Source of the DNA: Pedobacter sp. Leaf170
Lineage (GTDB): Bacteria; Bacteroidota; Bacteroidia; Sphingobacteriales; Sphingobacteriaceae
Reading direction: 5' to 3'
NCBI RefSeq assembly: GCF_920984665.1
Contig: NZ_CAKLBP010000001.1
Location: forward strand, 958,858-1,022,857
DNA: 64,000 nucleotides
Positions 1-9,054 of the stretch are shown here, in pieces (within the stretch, counting starts at the first letter, position 1; each line of letters begins with the position of its first letter). A program made the translations under genes and the position numbers. Under the pieces are notes generated by a model that was not told where the DNA came from, did not search any database, and was given only the letters and a program-made list of their open reading frames with translations.

Positions 1-524
1 TCAAAGATGACATTGAAACTTGCAGTTGTTTTATTTTCACTTGATATATTCTTTAATGCGAACGTTGCTGCGAGGTCCACATATTCTTTTAAAAACATCA
101 GGTAATTGCCTCCGAAGATACCCGCATTGACTGAAGGAATAGAATTAAGATTTTGTATGTTCTTCACACAAGTTGGCAGATGAGTAAGATGCCTAAACTC
201 GGAAGCACACATATCTGAATAGTAAGCGGTTCCTAATTCTTTATTTTGCACAATCAGATCGGAATTCTCCTAAGCCCCACTAAACTTTTCCCAAATAAAT
301 ACATCCCCGTCAATATGAATAAAAGGTTTTTCCTGCAGTCCGTATGTAAGTAATTTAGGCAATGCTCAATACTTATCAGTTAAGTAATCTAAATCATCAA
401 AACATACCTTAATTTCAGTATAAGGTAAATTCAGTATTTCTCCAAAAATCTTGGCAGCGTTCGAATCCGTGTAAATCAACAATTCTTGGTAATGTTCTCT
501 TATCTTGTCCATAAACCAATTCAT
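1..524 (-). pseudogene. DUF6734-family protein, broken by two internal stops and cut at its 5' end
   Basis: Reading the minus strand down from 524 gives a near-continuous protein. It contains LPYTEIKVCFDDLDYL, then ALPKLLTYGLQ, then KPFIHIDGDVFIWEKF, and later SVNAGIFGGNYLMF. The HIDGDVFIW segment and its setting match the DUF6734 family as I remember it, which looks like a glycosyltransferase-type fold common in Bacteroidota. Two in-frame stops interrupt it. A TGA near 365 stands where the family has Trp (DKY-stop-ALPK), and a TAG near 270 follows FSGA. The family's first 30 or so residues are missing, because the reading frame runs into IS-like sequence at about 526. The 3' end lies outside the window. 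It is decayed and probably produces nothing functional. Family assignment is from memory of its motifs. Confidence 0.7.
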
Positions 525-525
525 T

Positions 526-603
526 TGACCCCCTTTCGTCAATTCTGTAAAATACAGATAAGCAAAACTTTACATAAAATTTATTTCTGGTGGAACGGGG
601 TCA
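526..603. repeat. 78-bp segment with TGACCCC terminal inverted repeats (possible IS remnant)
   Basis: The segment begins TGACCCCCTTTC and ends GGAACGGGGTCA, so the ends are an imperfect inverted repeat (TGACCCC perfect, then partial). TGA...TCA termini are usual for IS3-family elements. It lies exactly between the truncated DUF6734 gene and the truncated transposase C-terminus, so it may be the collapsed remains of a second IS that cut both. No clean target duplication is visible (ATT on the left, ATC on the right). Confidence 0.4.
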
Positions 604-1297
604 ATCAATTCTGGTCTATCCAGCTTAGTTCTAAAAGTTGTTTGATATACCATTTCAGTTTTCATTGTTTTAAAGAAACTCTCTGCAACTGCGTTATCCT
701 ACCAATTTCCTTTTTTGCTCATACTCTGGATTAGTGATAACCCCAACAACTGTTTCTTAGACTCTGAATAAGCATACTGAACGCCCTGATCAGAGTGGAA
801 TATTAGTGTATCTCCGATTCTCCTGTTTGCTTTTGCCGTCTAGAATCCGCTAATAGTTGTGTTTTTGATTAGTGACCACCCAATTACCTTTCTATCCGCA
901 AGGTCGATAACCGTTGTCAGGTAAACCCATCCAGCACCTGTGAGTATGTAAGTAAGGTCCGAGACCCATTTTTCTCCTAGCCCTGTAGCCGAAAAACCTC
1001 TGTTGAGAACATTTGTTGCCACAGGATGCACATGATTTGAGTCTGTTGTTTTTACCCATTTCTTTGGGTATAACACTGTGGATACCAGCTTTCCTCATTA
1101 TCCTGGCTACCCGCGGCCTGGATGCTTGGATACCCTTTTCAGCGAGCTTGGCCGCAATCCTTGGAATCCCGCAAACTTTTTTGCTATCGCTATGTATCTC
1201 ACCGATCTCTTTGATTTAACCAATAATAGAAACCACTGCTAGCTTACCCGACATACCCTACACATCATTTCAACTGGAAATATTATTCGGTGCTCCC
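604..1297 (-). pseudogene. IS3-family transposase OrfB (DDE integrase), frameshifted and truncated
   Basis: Minus-strand fragments give MRKAGIHSVIPKEMGK, then in another frame GEKWVSDLTYILTGAGWVYL and TTVIDLADRKVIGWSL, then FHSDQGVQYAYSES and NAVAESFFKTMKTEMVYQ. These are typical of the rve/DDE catalytic domain of IS3 OrfB. They include the second Asp (HSDQG) and the DDE glutamate (AVAESFF). A frameshift lies near 1065. In-frame stops lie near 840 and near 690, the latter where the family has Cys in NCWDNA. The C-terminal 40-50 residues are replaced by unrelated sequence at about 604-620. The transposase is dead. It is read together with the OrfA remnant immediately upstream. Confidence 0.8.
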
Positions 1298-1588
1298 TTA
1301 TAAATCCGAATATCTCCGGTCTCCCTTGGAAAAGATGCCGACCGCCTTTTTTAAGATGTCACGCTCCAGTTGAGCATCTTTTAGCTCTTTCTGTAGTTTT
1401 TTAATCAGCTTTTGATCATCGGTTAATTCTGCTACTCCTTGCCCGCACTCTGATTCCTGTTGTCTCCATTTACTCAAAAGAGCATAGTCGATACCTAGCT
1501 CATCAGCTACCCCTTTTACAGATCCCTTAGTTTAAGAAAGCTCTACTGCCATCTTTTTAAAGGATTCGTCAAACACCCGTTTGCTCAT
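1298..1588 (-). pseudogene. IS3-family transposase OrfA (HTH), one internal stop
   Basis: From the ATG at 1588 the minus strand encodes MSKRVFDESFKKMAVELS, a TAA stop, then TKGSVKGVADELGIDYALLS and a leucine-rich stretch ending in LERDILKKAVGIFSKGD. This is the usual 95-100 residue OrfA: a helix-turn-helix followed by a leucine zipper. The stop at codon 19 abolishes the product. OrfB normally follows by -1 frameshifting around the end of this frame. The upstream end of the element is probably near 1632, where the minus strand reads TGACTATAGGG, but I cannot match it to a partner end. Confidence 0.8.
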
Positions 1589-1765
1589 ATAATTAAAAGT
1601 TTCTTTCCAAATCTGACGACTAAATCCCTATAGTCAAATGTAGCAACTCCAAAATTTTATCAAATAATGAAGGGATAATTTATTTTTCAACGGAATAAGT
1701 ATATCTTGAAGTATAAGTGTCCTCTATATTTAAAAAGCACAGTAACTACAATAGATTGCCGGTAA

Positions 1766-2395
1766 ATGTCAGAGAACGAAGGAAAGATTTTATCATTATT
1801 TAAAGCCGTTCAACAGGGGGATAAAGCTGCCTTCGATGAATTATTCCTGCTTTACCATCAGAAACTAATTTCGCTGGCCAGACACTATGTGACTAGTCAG
1901 GAGGATGCTGAAGAGATTACTTCTGAAATGTTTGTGAAATTATGGTTGAAGCGTGGTAATCTCTCTAAAGTTTCCAATCCCGAAGTATATCTCTTCATTT
2001 TGATAAAGAACGCCAGTTTAAATGTTGTCAGGTCCGAAAAAAGGAGAAAATTGATTTTCAGCTCATCCACAGCTGAAGAAATTGCTTTATACCAAGCAGT
2101 ATCAAATCCTTCTGACCGGGAACTATTTTTATTGCTAAATAATGCTGTGGCAGCACTCCCCCAGCAGCGGAAGATAATCTTCAAGTTGATTAAGGAGGAA
2201 GGGCTAAAAAGCAAAGTAGTCGCAGAAATTATGGATATCTCCGTACGCACAGTAGAAAACCAGCTCTACAAAGCGGTAAAATCCCTAGCTGATACCCTTA
2301 GCGGGTATTTAGGATACCATCCTCAAGCAAAAAAAAACGGGACAAAAGTAATTCTGTATTCATGTCTTTACTTTTTTTATAGTATGAGTAAGTAG
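1766..2395 (+). CDS. RNA polymerase ECF sigma factor
   Basis: This 209-residue protein has the two ECF sigma domains. Region 2 (about residues 22-90) includes FDELFLLYHQKLISLARHYV and DAEEITSEMFVKLWLKR. Region 4 (about 120-172) is a helix-turn-helix around VVAEIMDISVRTVENQLYKA. It would direct RNA polymerase to a small regulon, probably including the receptor two genes downstream. The start lies just after the IS remnant. The gene is followed by a FecR-type anti-sigma factor 37 bp downstream and then a TonB receptor. This is the classic Bacteroidota cell-surface signalling arrangement, in which ligand binding at the receptor releases the sigma factor. The last 25 residues are hydrophobic and atypical, so the C-terminus may be extended compared with the family. 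Confidence 0.93.
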   Translation: MSENEGKILSLFKAVQQGDKAAFDELFLLYHQKLISLARHYVTSQEDAEEITSEMFVKLWLKRGNLSKVSNPEVYLFILIKNASLNVVRSEKRRKLIFSSSTAEEIALYQAVSNPSDRELFLLLNNAVAALPQQRKIIFKLIKEEGLKSKVVAEIMDISVRTVENQLYKAVKSLADTLSGYLGYHPQAKKNGTKVILYSCLYFFYSMSK

Positions 2396-2432
2396 TATGG
2401 GTATAGGACGTGTCTTTACTTTAAATACATGA

Positions 2433-3470
2433 ATGATGAAAAGAGATAAATTCATTTTTTTATTTTCAAAAAAACTTTCAGGCGAAATTGAAACCGCAGA
2501 CAGGGTTTTACTAGATAAAGCCAATAGTGAAAACGAGGAATATAAACGATTGGCTAAGCTACTGACCATTTATTATAATCAGAAGCATCCCCTTGATGAG
2601 GTAAGTAGCAGTCATCAACTCAATCAAGTATGGACGCGCATATATAGTATTGAAAATGAAAACTTTGAGGATAAATACAACTTTTTACCTTCAAAAAGCC
2701 AACGCCGTACGCCTATTTGGATAGGGGCAGCAGCAGTTTTGATTGTGCTTTCTTTCATTAGTTTTTTAGCATACAAACTGGGTAACCAGCAACCCTCATC
2801 GGAACTGGTTCGGTTAAGCACTAACGAGGAAAAAACTTTTAAAATGATGGATGATGGCACCAGAATCTGGCTGAATAAACATTCAAGCCTAGTTTACAAT
2901 AAGGCATTTGGAAAGACAAATAGAGAAATCACTTTGTCTGGAGAAGCATATTTCGATGTGGCAAGAAACGCCAAAGTCCCACTTTTCATACATGTGGGTG
3001 ATATTGATGTTGAAGTAAAGGGAACCGCCTTTAATGTCAGGGCCACCGGCGATAAAAAAAATATCGAAGTGGCTTTGGTGAGGGGCTTAATCCAGGTAAG
3101 TGATAGGCAGCAAAAGCAAAATGCTCTACTGCTACACCCTAATCAGAAAATCGTTTATGGCTCAGCTCAGCAAAATGAAATAAATAAACTTCAGCTCCGT
3201 TCAATAAATCCGTCCGCGCTTTTGAAAGAGACAGGATGGATAGCAGACACGCTTGTTTTCAGAAAAGAAAAACTCAGGGAATTGGCCGCAAAACTGGAAA
3301 AAAAGTACGATGTAAAAATAAATATCCAAAGCGACGTGTTAAAAGAAAAACGCTTCAGTGGCATTTTTATCAACGAAACCCTCGATCAGGCCCTTACCTC
3401 TTTAAAATTATCCTATCCGTTAATCTTTACCATCAATAAAAGGATGGTATTTATTAAGGAGCAGGAATGA
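2433..3470 (+). CDS. FecR-family anti-sigma factor with DUF4974
   Basis: This 345-residue protein has an N-terminal cytoplasmic part of about 90 residues, which would bind the sigma factor. One transmembrane helix follows at about 93-116 (TPIWIGAAAVLIVLSFISFL). The periplasmic FecR domain spans about 128-225 and includes SGEAYFDVARNAKVPLFIHV and GTAFNVRA. The C-terminal DUF4974 domain (about 275-342) contains FSGIFINETLDQALTSLKLS and should contact the STN domain of the receptor. Its position between the sigma gene and the receptor gene fits a trans-envelope relay. Two adjacent ATGs (2433 and 2436) are equally possible starts. Confidence 0.93.
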   Translation: MMKRDKFIFLFSKKLSGEIETADRVLLDKANSENEEYKRLAKLLTIYYNQKHPLDEVSSSHQLNQVWTRIYSIENENFEDKYNFLPSKSQRRTPIWIGAAAVLIVLSFISFLAYKLGNQQPSSELVRLSTNEEKTFKMMDDGTRIWLNKHSSLVYNKAFGKTNREITLSGEAYFDVARNAKVPLFIHVGDIDVEVKGTAFNVRATGDKKNIEVALVRGLIQVSDRQQKQNALLLHPNQKIVYGSAQQNEINKLQLRSINPSALLKETGWIADTLVFRKEKLRELAAKLEKKYDVKINIQSDVLKEKRFSGIFINETLDQALTSLKLSYPLIFTINKRMVFIKEQE

Positions 3471-3519
3471 ATAAGAAATCCATGAATTTGGCAATTGACT
3501 ATGTTTTGAGGTATTTTAT

Positions 3520-6225
3520 ATGAGAAATAATAGATATGCTAGAATAGTAATCACTTTGATACTAATTATCCTTTCTGACTTATCAGCAAGCGCGCAACAG
3601 ACTAAAATTACGCTCAAGTTGGAACGTAAACCAATTATAGAATTATTTAAAGCAATACAACTTCAAAGCGGCTATTCGGTAGTGTACAGCGATGAGGTGG
3701 TTTCTGACACAATGATGATATCCGTGAATGCGCGTAACCTACCGGTGACTCAGGTGCTCGATAGCATTTTAGCGTCTAAGAATTTATTTTCCCAAACCCT
3801 TTCTCCATCACTGATTGTGATTCGAAACAGGATCTCAGCCTTAGAAAAACCTAAAGATAATCAGCTATTGATATCAGGAAGAATTGTAGACGGGGAGGGC
3901 AATGGTGTTCCATTTGCAACGATTTCAGTTGTCGAACGTGGCGTGCTGATCAATGGAAACATTACAGATGAGCAAGGATATTTCAAATTCAGACATGACC
4001 TTAAACAACTTCATAATGCTACAATTAAGTTGACGTCTCTTGGTTATCAGGCTAAGATTTTAGAATTTCTTCCACCCCAGCCATCCGGAGTTCTGGATTT
4101 TGGTAACATCAAGCTTAACCCTGAATCCAAAACGTTGCAGTCGGTACAAATTAAAGGGAATCAAAGAGTAATTGAAATGAATGAAGGTAACATTGTTTTC
4201 AATGTTTCAAAAAGCATCAATGCTCAGGGCAGTAACGCCCTTGAATTATTGGCCCGCGCCCCTGGCGTAAGTGTAGCGAGTGATAATTCAATTTCCTTAA
4301 ATGGCAAGGCTGGCGCCTCTGTCCTGATAGACGGGAAGATGACCTACCTGTCAAATACAGAAGTGGCGGAGTTACTTAAGACCATGTCCTCATCTAACAT
4401 CAGGTCGATAGAAATCATAAATAGTCCGGGCGCAAAATATGATGCGGCAGGTTCAGCTGGCATTATCAACGTAAAAACTTTGAAGTCTGCTGTTGACGGA
4501 TTAAATGTGAGCCTGACCTCAGGACTGAATTATGGTGTGTACCTGAGAAATAATCAGGATATATCGTTTAATTACCGAAAAAACAGGCTTAACCTCTACG
4601 GCGCCTATAGCCATTTTATAGGCTATTATTCCTATCTCTATGGTGGCGACCGGGTTCAGGAAGGCAGGTTTTTTAATAGCTCAACTGACGATGTGGATAA
4701 GAGAAATAAAATCGGATCGAGAGTTGGTGCTGATTTTCTGATTAATAAAAAAAATACAATAGGTGTTCTATTGAATGGCAACTTCCTTTTTGGCGGAGGC
4801 ATTACTGATACCAGAACAGAAATCGGACCCGAATCCACCAGTACAGTAGAACAGGTCTTGACCGCCGTGAACGACTATTATGCGCAAGGTACCCAGCGCT
4901 TCAATATCAATGCGAATTACAAATATGAAGATACCCTGGGCAGAACGCTCAATATAGATGCAGACTACGGAACTTTTACCAAGCGTGCAGGAAACCTCCA
5001 ATCCAACAGATATACGCTGATTGACAATACGGTAACCAGCGACAATCTTTACCGCTCGTTAAATGGAATCGACATTAATTTAGCCGCTGTCAAACTCGAT
5101 TACACGACTAACTTATGGAAAGGAAAACTGGAAACAGGGCTAAAATACTCGATGGTATCTTCTTCAAACGATTCACGGTTTCTGGAAGTTCAGCAAACGA
5201 GTGAAATCCTGGACCCATCACGATCAAATAAATTCTCGTTTCAGGAACGAATCAGTAGCGCTTATTTCAATTATAAAAAACAAATTAGCAAGTGGCAACT
5301 TCAAGGTGGATTAAGGGTAGAATATTCAGCTTCCATTGGTCAACTGGAGGAAATCTCAAAAGTCTCGGGCAATCAGCAACGCATTGATAGAAACTATACT
5401 AACCTTTTCCCTTTTTTATCAGCTAATTTCAAAGCTTCACCTTTGCACAGCCTTTCGCTTAGCTATTCGAAAAGGATTGATCGACCGGCTTACCAAAATC
5501 TGAATCCATTCATATACCTATTGGATGAGCTTTCTTTCTGGCAGGGAAACCCATTCTTAAAACCTCAGATTAGCCATCGCGGGTTAATTCAATATGTTTA
5601 TGACAGCTCCACCATTATCGGCATGAGTTACAGCTATACCGATGACTTCAGCGTTGAAGTGACCGATACGATAGGCGTTTCAAAGATTGTGATGGTTCCC
5701 CGGAATCTTGGCCATCAAAAGCATTTAGCTTTAACCTTAACACAATCTTTAAAACCTCTCGCTTGGTGGGAACTTACCTTTAACGCAACCCTTTTCAGGC
5801 TTAACAATAAAATTGACTTTGGAAATGAAAGAAAACTTGACCTAAACCAGACTGCTGCCAGGCTCGGTCTTCAGCAGACCTTCAAATTACCAGAAGGTTT
5901 TGTCGGGGAAATTTCCAGCGTTTACAATTCGAAACGTTTAGTTGGTGCCAATCAGTTTTTTGAGCCCAACAGCCAGATAGACTTAGGACTTCAGCGGAGC
6001 TTCCTGAATAAAACCGCAAGTTTAAGAATTGTGTACAGTGATATTTTTAAGGGTAATCAGTCAAACTCTTTCCAAAGTATTGGCGGGTTCAGGATCTGGA
6101 ATTATGGGTATTTTGAATCCCGGCAACTCAGGTTAAGCTTTAATTATAAATTTTCTACCGGAAACTCAAAGGGACCTAGAACGAGAACCTCTGCGCTCGA
6201 AAATGAAAGCGGTCGGATAAAGTAA
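3520..6225 (+). CDS. TonB-dependent outer membrane receptor with STN domain (OMP_b-brl_3 type)
   Basis: This 901-residue protein carries a signal peptide (residues 1-25, ending ASAQQ). An STN signalling domain follows at about 45-108. A carboxypeptidase-regulatory-like beta-sandwich lies at about 118-200 (ISGRIVDGEGNGVPFATISV). The plug spans about 235-320 and contains APGVSVASDNSISLNGKAG and NSPGAKYDAAGSAGIINVKT. The rest is a beta-barrel of about 560 residues. The STN domain marks it as a transducing receptor that signals to the FecR protein encoded just upstream. No SusD-like lipoprotein follows and the barrel looks like the OMP_b-brl_3 group, so glycan import by a SusCD pair is unlikely. 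The ligand cannot be read from the sequence; a metal chelate, peptide or bacteriocin-like molecule is possible. It is the last gene of the three-gene unit. Confidence 0.9.
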   Translation: MRNNRYARIVITLILIILSDLSASAQQTKITLKLERKPIIELFKAIQLQSGYSVVYSDEVVSDTMMISVNARNLPVTQVLDSILASKNLFSQTLSPSLIVIRNRISALEKPKDNQLLISGRIVDGEGNGVPFATISVVERGVLINGNITDEQGYFKFRHDLKQLHNATIKLTSLGYQAKILEFLPPQPSGVLDFGNIKLNPESKTLQSVQIKGNQRVIEMNEGNIVFNVSKSINAQGSNALELLARAPGVSVASDNSISLNGKAGASVLIDGKMTYLSNTEVAELLKTMSSSNIRSIEIINSPGAKYDAAGSAGIINVKTLKSAVDGLNVSLTSGLNYGVYLRNNQDISFNYRKNRLNLYGAYSHFIGYYSYLYGGDRVQEGRFFNSSTDDVDKRNKIGSRVGADFLINKKNTIGVLLNGNFLFGGGITDTRTEIGPESTSTVEQVLTAVNDYYAQGTQRFNINANYKYEDTLGRTLNIDADYGTFTKRAGNLQSNRYTLIDNTVTSDNLYRSLNGIDINLAAVKLDYTTNLWKGKLETGLKYSMVSSSNDSRFLEVQQTSEILDPSRSNKFSFQERISSAYFNYKKQISKWQLQGGLRVEYSASIGQLEEISKVSGNQQRIDRNYTNLFPFLSANFKASPLHSLSLSYSKRIDRPAYQNLNPFIYLLDELSFWQGNPFLKPQISHRGLIQYVYDSSTIIGMSYSYTDDFSVEVTDTIGVSKIVMVPRNLGHQKHLALTLTQSLKPLAWWELTFNATLFRLNNKIDFGNERKLDLNQTAARLGLQQTFKLPEGFVGEISSVYNSKRLVGANQFFEPNSQIDLGLQRSFLNKTASLRIVYSDIFKGNQSNSFQSIGGFRIWNYGYFESRQLRLSFNYKFSTGNSKGPRTRTSALENESGRIK

Positions 6226-6309
6226 CAAAGGTAATATTGGGTCTCCTGGAATTTCTCCAAATACGAACATTGAATTCGAAGTATTAAATGCGAGCTTCTA
6301 TATAGGTTA

Positions 6310-7815
6310 TTAAAGCTTTTTTGCATGAACGACCCTTCCCTGAGTCAGTATTAGCTCTATTATTTTTCCATCTTCAGCTGCAACGAATTCTATGGTTCCA
6401 TTGATTTCCTTCGAAAAGAATTTGGTCTGGCTTTGGGCAAGGGCTTCGATTTTCGGCTGTCCGGTGGCCTGGGCGAAAAGGCGTTTGCCATCCCGGCTGA
6501 TGGTCAGTATAAAATTGGGCATAAGCTGATATCGGCCGGTATAACTTTCCAGTAGTGCTTCAGGAACCTCAGTCACGTTTACGGTTTTAGTTTGGTAAAG
6601 TCCTTTGAAGCCATAAACTTTGGCAATGCTGTTGATGAGTTCAGGTATGATCGCGCCGTTATCTGAATTGACCATGATGACAAGGCCGTTGCCCCCTTCC
6701 AGGCTACCGTAATATGCGGATTGAAATCCATAATTGGAGCCCCCGTGACCAAAATATTTGGTACTGTCTGGCGATTCAATGAAAACGCCAAGGGCAGATC
6801 CATTACTGTTCGTATATGGTGTCAGACGGATTTTGGTGTCTGATTGGTTTAATACTTTATTGGATTTGCCGTGGTAGGATAGCTGGGTTTCGATAATGTA
6901 TTTAGACAAATCAATTGGATTGGTCCAAAGGCCAGCTGCTGCCTGTTCGGGGTAAATGTGGAAGTCTCCTTTAATCGCTGATCCATCTGCAAGGTATCCG
7001 GTGGCCAGGTTTTGTTTTTTTCTGTCTAGTGGCGGTTGGGCAAAAGTACTTTCGTTCATGCCCAGGGCTTTAAGAATAGTATTGTTCAGATAATCCTGGT
7101 AAGTTTTACCAGTAAGGTCGGTTAAGAGCTGCTGGGAAATGGTAGTGCCTCCACCAGAATACTGCATCTTCGATCCTGGCGCAAACTGCGACCGTACTGG
7201 TTCAGAATTTGCAGGCTTTGTACCATTGAGTATCTGGATGGTGGTGGGTAAAGCGGCGCTGGTCTCGTAACCGCCGAACCCGTGGACACTCAGGCCCGCG
7301 GTATGACTAAGCAGGTTAGCGGTATTAATTTTTTTGCCTTTGGACAGGGAATCATATGGGAATTTCCAGTTTTTCAGGTAGGTATTGATGTCTGAATAAA
7401 GGTCCAGTTTTTCATCGTGGAAGAGTTTTAAAATGGCCAGGGCATTGAAAGATTTGCTGATAGAAGCCGCCTGAAAAAGTGTATTAGTTGTGGCTTTGGT
7501 CTGTGTAGCGGCATCGGCCATTCCATAGGCTTTAGCAAAATCAACTTTATAGTCACTGATGACGGCGATGCTCAGGGCTCGAATGTTGTAATGTTCCATT
7601 CGCTCTAAGAGGTTCATTGGTTTTTCACCGCTGATGAGCGTCTGGCCGGTGAGGTTGTTTTCGACCTGAGTGATTCGGTCGTTAACGTTTTGTTGGGCGG
7701 AAGTGCTTATGACCCATAGGCAAAACGCTGTGATGAGCAGATTGGTAGGCCCTATTGCCTTTAAGAAAATTTTGAAGCTTTTAGGCTTGATTGGGTATTG
7801 CAAGGCATATTTCAT
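6310..7815 (-). CDS. serine hydrolase, beta-lactamase class C / penicillin-binding-protein-like, secreted
   Basis: This 501-residue protein has an N-terminal hydrophobic segment ending STSAQQ (about residue 40). The catalytic SxxK is SISK at residues 118-121. The second element is YSGGGTT (Tyr, with Gly where Asn is usual), and the KTG-equivalent is HGG in YFGHGGSNYGF. The fold family includes esterases, D-aminopeptidases and beta-lactamases, so the substrate is open. About 90 residues after the catalytic domain form a small beta-rich C-terminal extension common in Bacteroidota members. It is convergent with the TonB receptor gene and its product is probably periplasmic. A paralogue lies at 30979. 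Confidence 0.88.
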   Translation of the reverse strand: MKYALQYPIKPKSFKIFLKAIGPTNLLITAFCLWVISTSAQQNVNDRITQVENNLTGQTLISGEKPMNLLERMEHYNIRALSIAVISDYKVDFAKAYGMADAATQTKATTNTLFQAASISKSFNALAILKLFHDEKLDLYSDINTYLKNWKFPYDSLSKGKKINTANLLSHTAGLSVHGFGGYETSAALPTTIQILNGTKPANSEPVRSQFAPGSKMQYSGGGTTISQQLLTDLTGKTYQDYLNNTILKALGMNESTFAQPPLDRKKQNLATGYLADGSAIKGDFHIYPEQAAAGLWTNPIDLSKYIIETQLSYHGKSNKVLNQSDTKIRLTPYTNSNGSALGVFIESPDSTKYFGHGGSNYGFQSAYYGSLEGGNGLVIMVNSDNGAIIPELINSIAKVYGFKGLYQTKTVNVTEVPEALLESYTGRYQLMPNFILTISRDGKRLFAQATGQPKIEALAQSQTKFFSKEINGTIEFVAAEDGKIIELILTQGRVVHAKKL

Positions 7816-8229
7816 AATATCGCGATTTGGCTTATGACTAAGCTACACAATTATTTTTCAAAAAACCCCCTTGCTAACTAAAACAATAGTTAAATTAGTT
7901 GAGTGTATTTATTAAACCTTCTACAATATTATAAAAATCAATTTTTCAAATTTTGGCATACCCGTTACCTTTGCTCTAATTTAGATTTACATTTTATGAT
8001 GTATTAGGACAGAACCTCGACTGTTTCCTGAATATCTATGTTCAATTTTTTTTTAAGACAGCATTTGGTTGCATAAAATATAAACATTGTAGTCATGAAA
8101 TCAAATGAATATTCCGACGCATACTGCACGCCCATTTCAAGGCATAGGTCGGGAGATCCACTCCCGGGAGAACGAGGTCCTATGCTTTGAATGCCAATTG
8201 CTACTATGAGCGCTTAAGGAGCTTACGTT
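7816..8229. other. non-coding gap with one structured palindrome
   Basis: I see no credible coding sequence here. The first 150 bases are the upstream region of the serine hydrolase gene. A GC-rich imperfect palindrome (8136-8191) stands out from the AT-rich surroundings and is listed separately. Confidence 0.6.
8136..8191. repeat. 56-bp nested inverted repeat
   Basis: The outer arms are TTCAAGGCATAGG (8136-8148) and CCTATGCTTTGAA (8179-8191), pairing at 12 of 13 positions. Inside is a perfect 6-bp hairpin, CGGGAG (8150-8155) and CTCCCG (8161-8166). Together they form a branched or cruciform structure. It ends 38 bp before a hydrolase fragment. It could be the end of a mobile element or a REP-like unit; no transposase is nearby. 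Confidence 0.6.
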
Positions 8230-8457
8230 GTGCTTTTACAAATGGCCCCTATATACATAATCGTTGGCGAGGCAGAAGAAATGTTAAGTGAAGCACTAAC
8301 ATTCACACATAAAGCTGCAATGGCTGGCGTTCATATCCGACTTGAAGTTTGGCCAAAAATGATACATAATTTTCCGTTATGGCATGCTATTCTTCCTGAA
8401 GGAAAAGATGCGATTACAAAGGCTGGCGACTTTATGATTCCCTTGGCTTCGGTATAG
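8230..8457 (+). pseudogene. alpha/beta hydrolase (hormone-sensitive-lipase type), C-terminal fragment
   Basis: The 75 codons encode APIYIIVGEAEEMLSEALTF followed by LEVWPKMIHNFPLWHAILPE. This matches the C-terminal end of alpha/beta-hydrolase-fold-3 esterases. There, the segment between the acid and the histidine reads roughly PPLLIQVGEEE...VTLEVWPGMIHVWPLF. The catalytic His (MIH) is present. The oxyanion motif HGGG and the nucleophile GDSAG are absent because the first 220 or so residues are missing. It begins with GTG and there is no sign of the 5' half upstream, so this is a deletion remnant. Confidence 0.75.
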
Positions 8458-9054
8458 ACCGTTTGTTACCATGCTGCAAATAATAGATTTTGTTGCATGT
8501 TTCAAGCTTTAATTCATTCACAATAATGTGAATCACAGTCAAAAAACATTTTTTGACGGGAAGGTTACTGTATCAACAAATAAGGATAACTATCTCCCAC
8601 TAAGGTTTGTTTGCAGTGGCAAAAAAAGTTGCCGTTTAAATGTTTGATTTGTTGTTCATGCTAAAAAATTCCATCACCTTAACGCGCTCACACAAACAAA
8701 ACACTTTTACAGATATCTTCAAAAAGATAAATTTGTAAATATTTGACTTGTATGTCAGTATTAGTCCTTCTAGGCCTTGCAAAATATACTAATGAATTGG
8801 GTCAAATACCTGTTTTTTGTGGCTGGTGTTTTTGTTAAAACTTAACACGATGGATTATGTTGAACAATAAATACCAACATATTAAATACAAAAAATTCTA
8901 CTATGGAATTGTGGTGTTGAGGGGCCATTAATACTGATTGCTCCTTACAGGGTTGAATATTGGAAAAAAAAATATTCAGGGTAAACACGAATCTTTAATA
9001 AGTGCAGCGCTAAGCTTATAAGCTACAGCAAAGCAAAATTTTGAAACACCAGAT
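8458..9054. other. 597-bp gap, nothing recognised
   Basis: AT-rich sequence with stops in all frames. I see no tRNA, IS end or strong terminator. The last part should contain the promoter of the DUF2490 gene, but I cannot place a clear TTTG / TAnnTTTG pair. Confidence 0.5.

Noticed and set aside
1013..1219. Plus-strand frame of 68 codons with hydrophobic protein
   Set aside because: It lies antisense to the transposase OrfB remnant, whose DDE motifs explain the sequence.
3520..6225. SusC-type glycan importer
   Set aside because: There is no SusD lipoprotein gene downstream and the barrel resembles the OMP_b-brl_3 group. GH92 and GH97 genes are 30 kb or more away.
8098..8170. Short frame starting MKSNEYSDAYCTPISRH as a possible 5' end of the hydrolase fragment
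   Set aside because: It has no similarity to alpha/beta hydrolases that I can see and is interrupted by the palindrome at 8136-8191.
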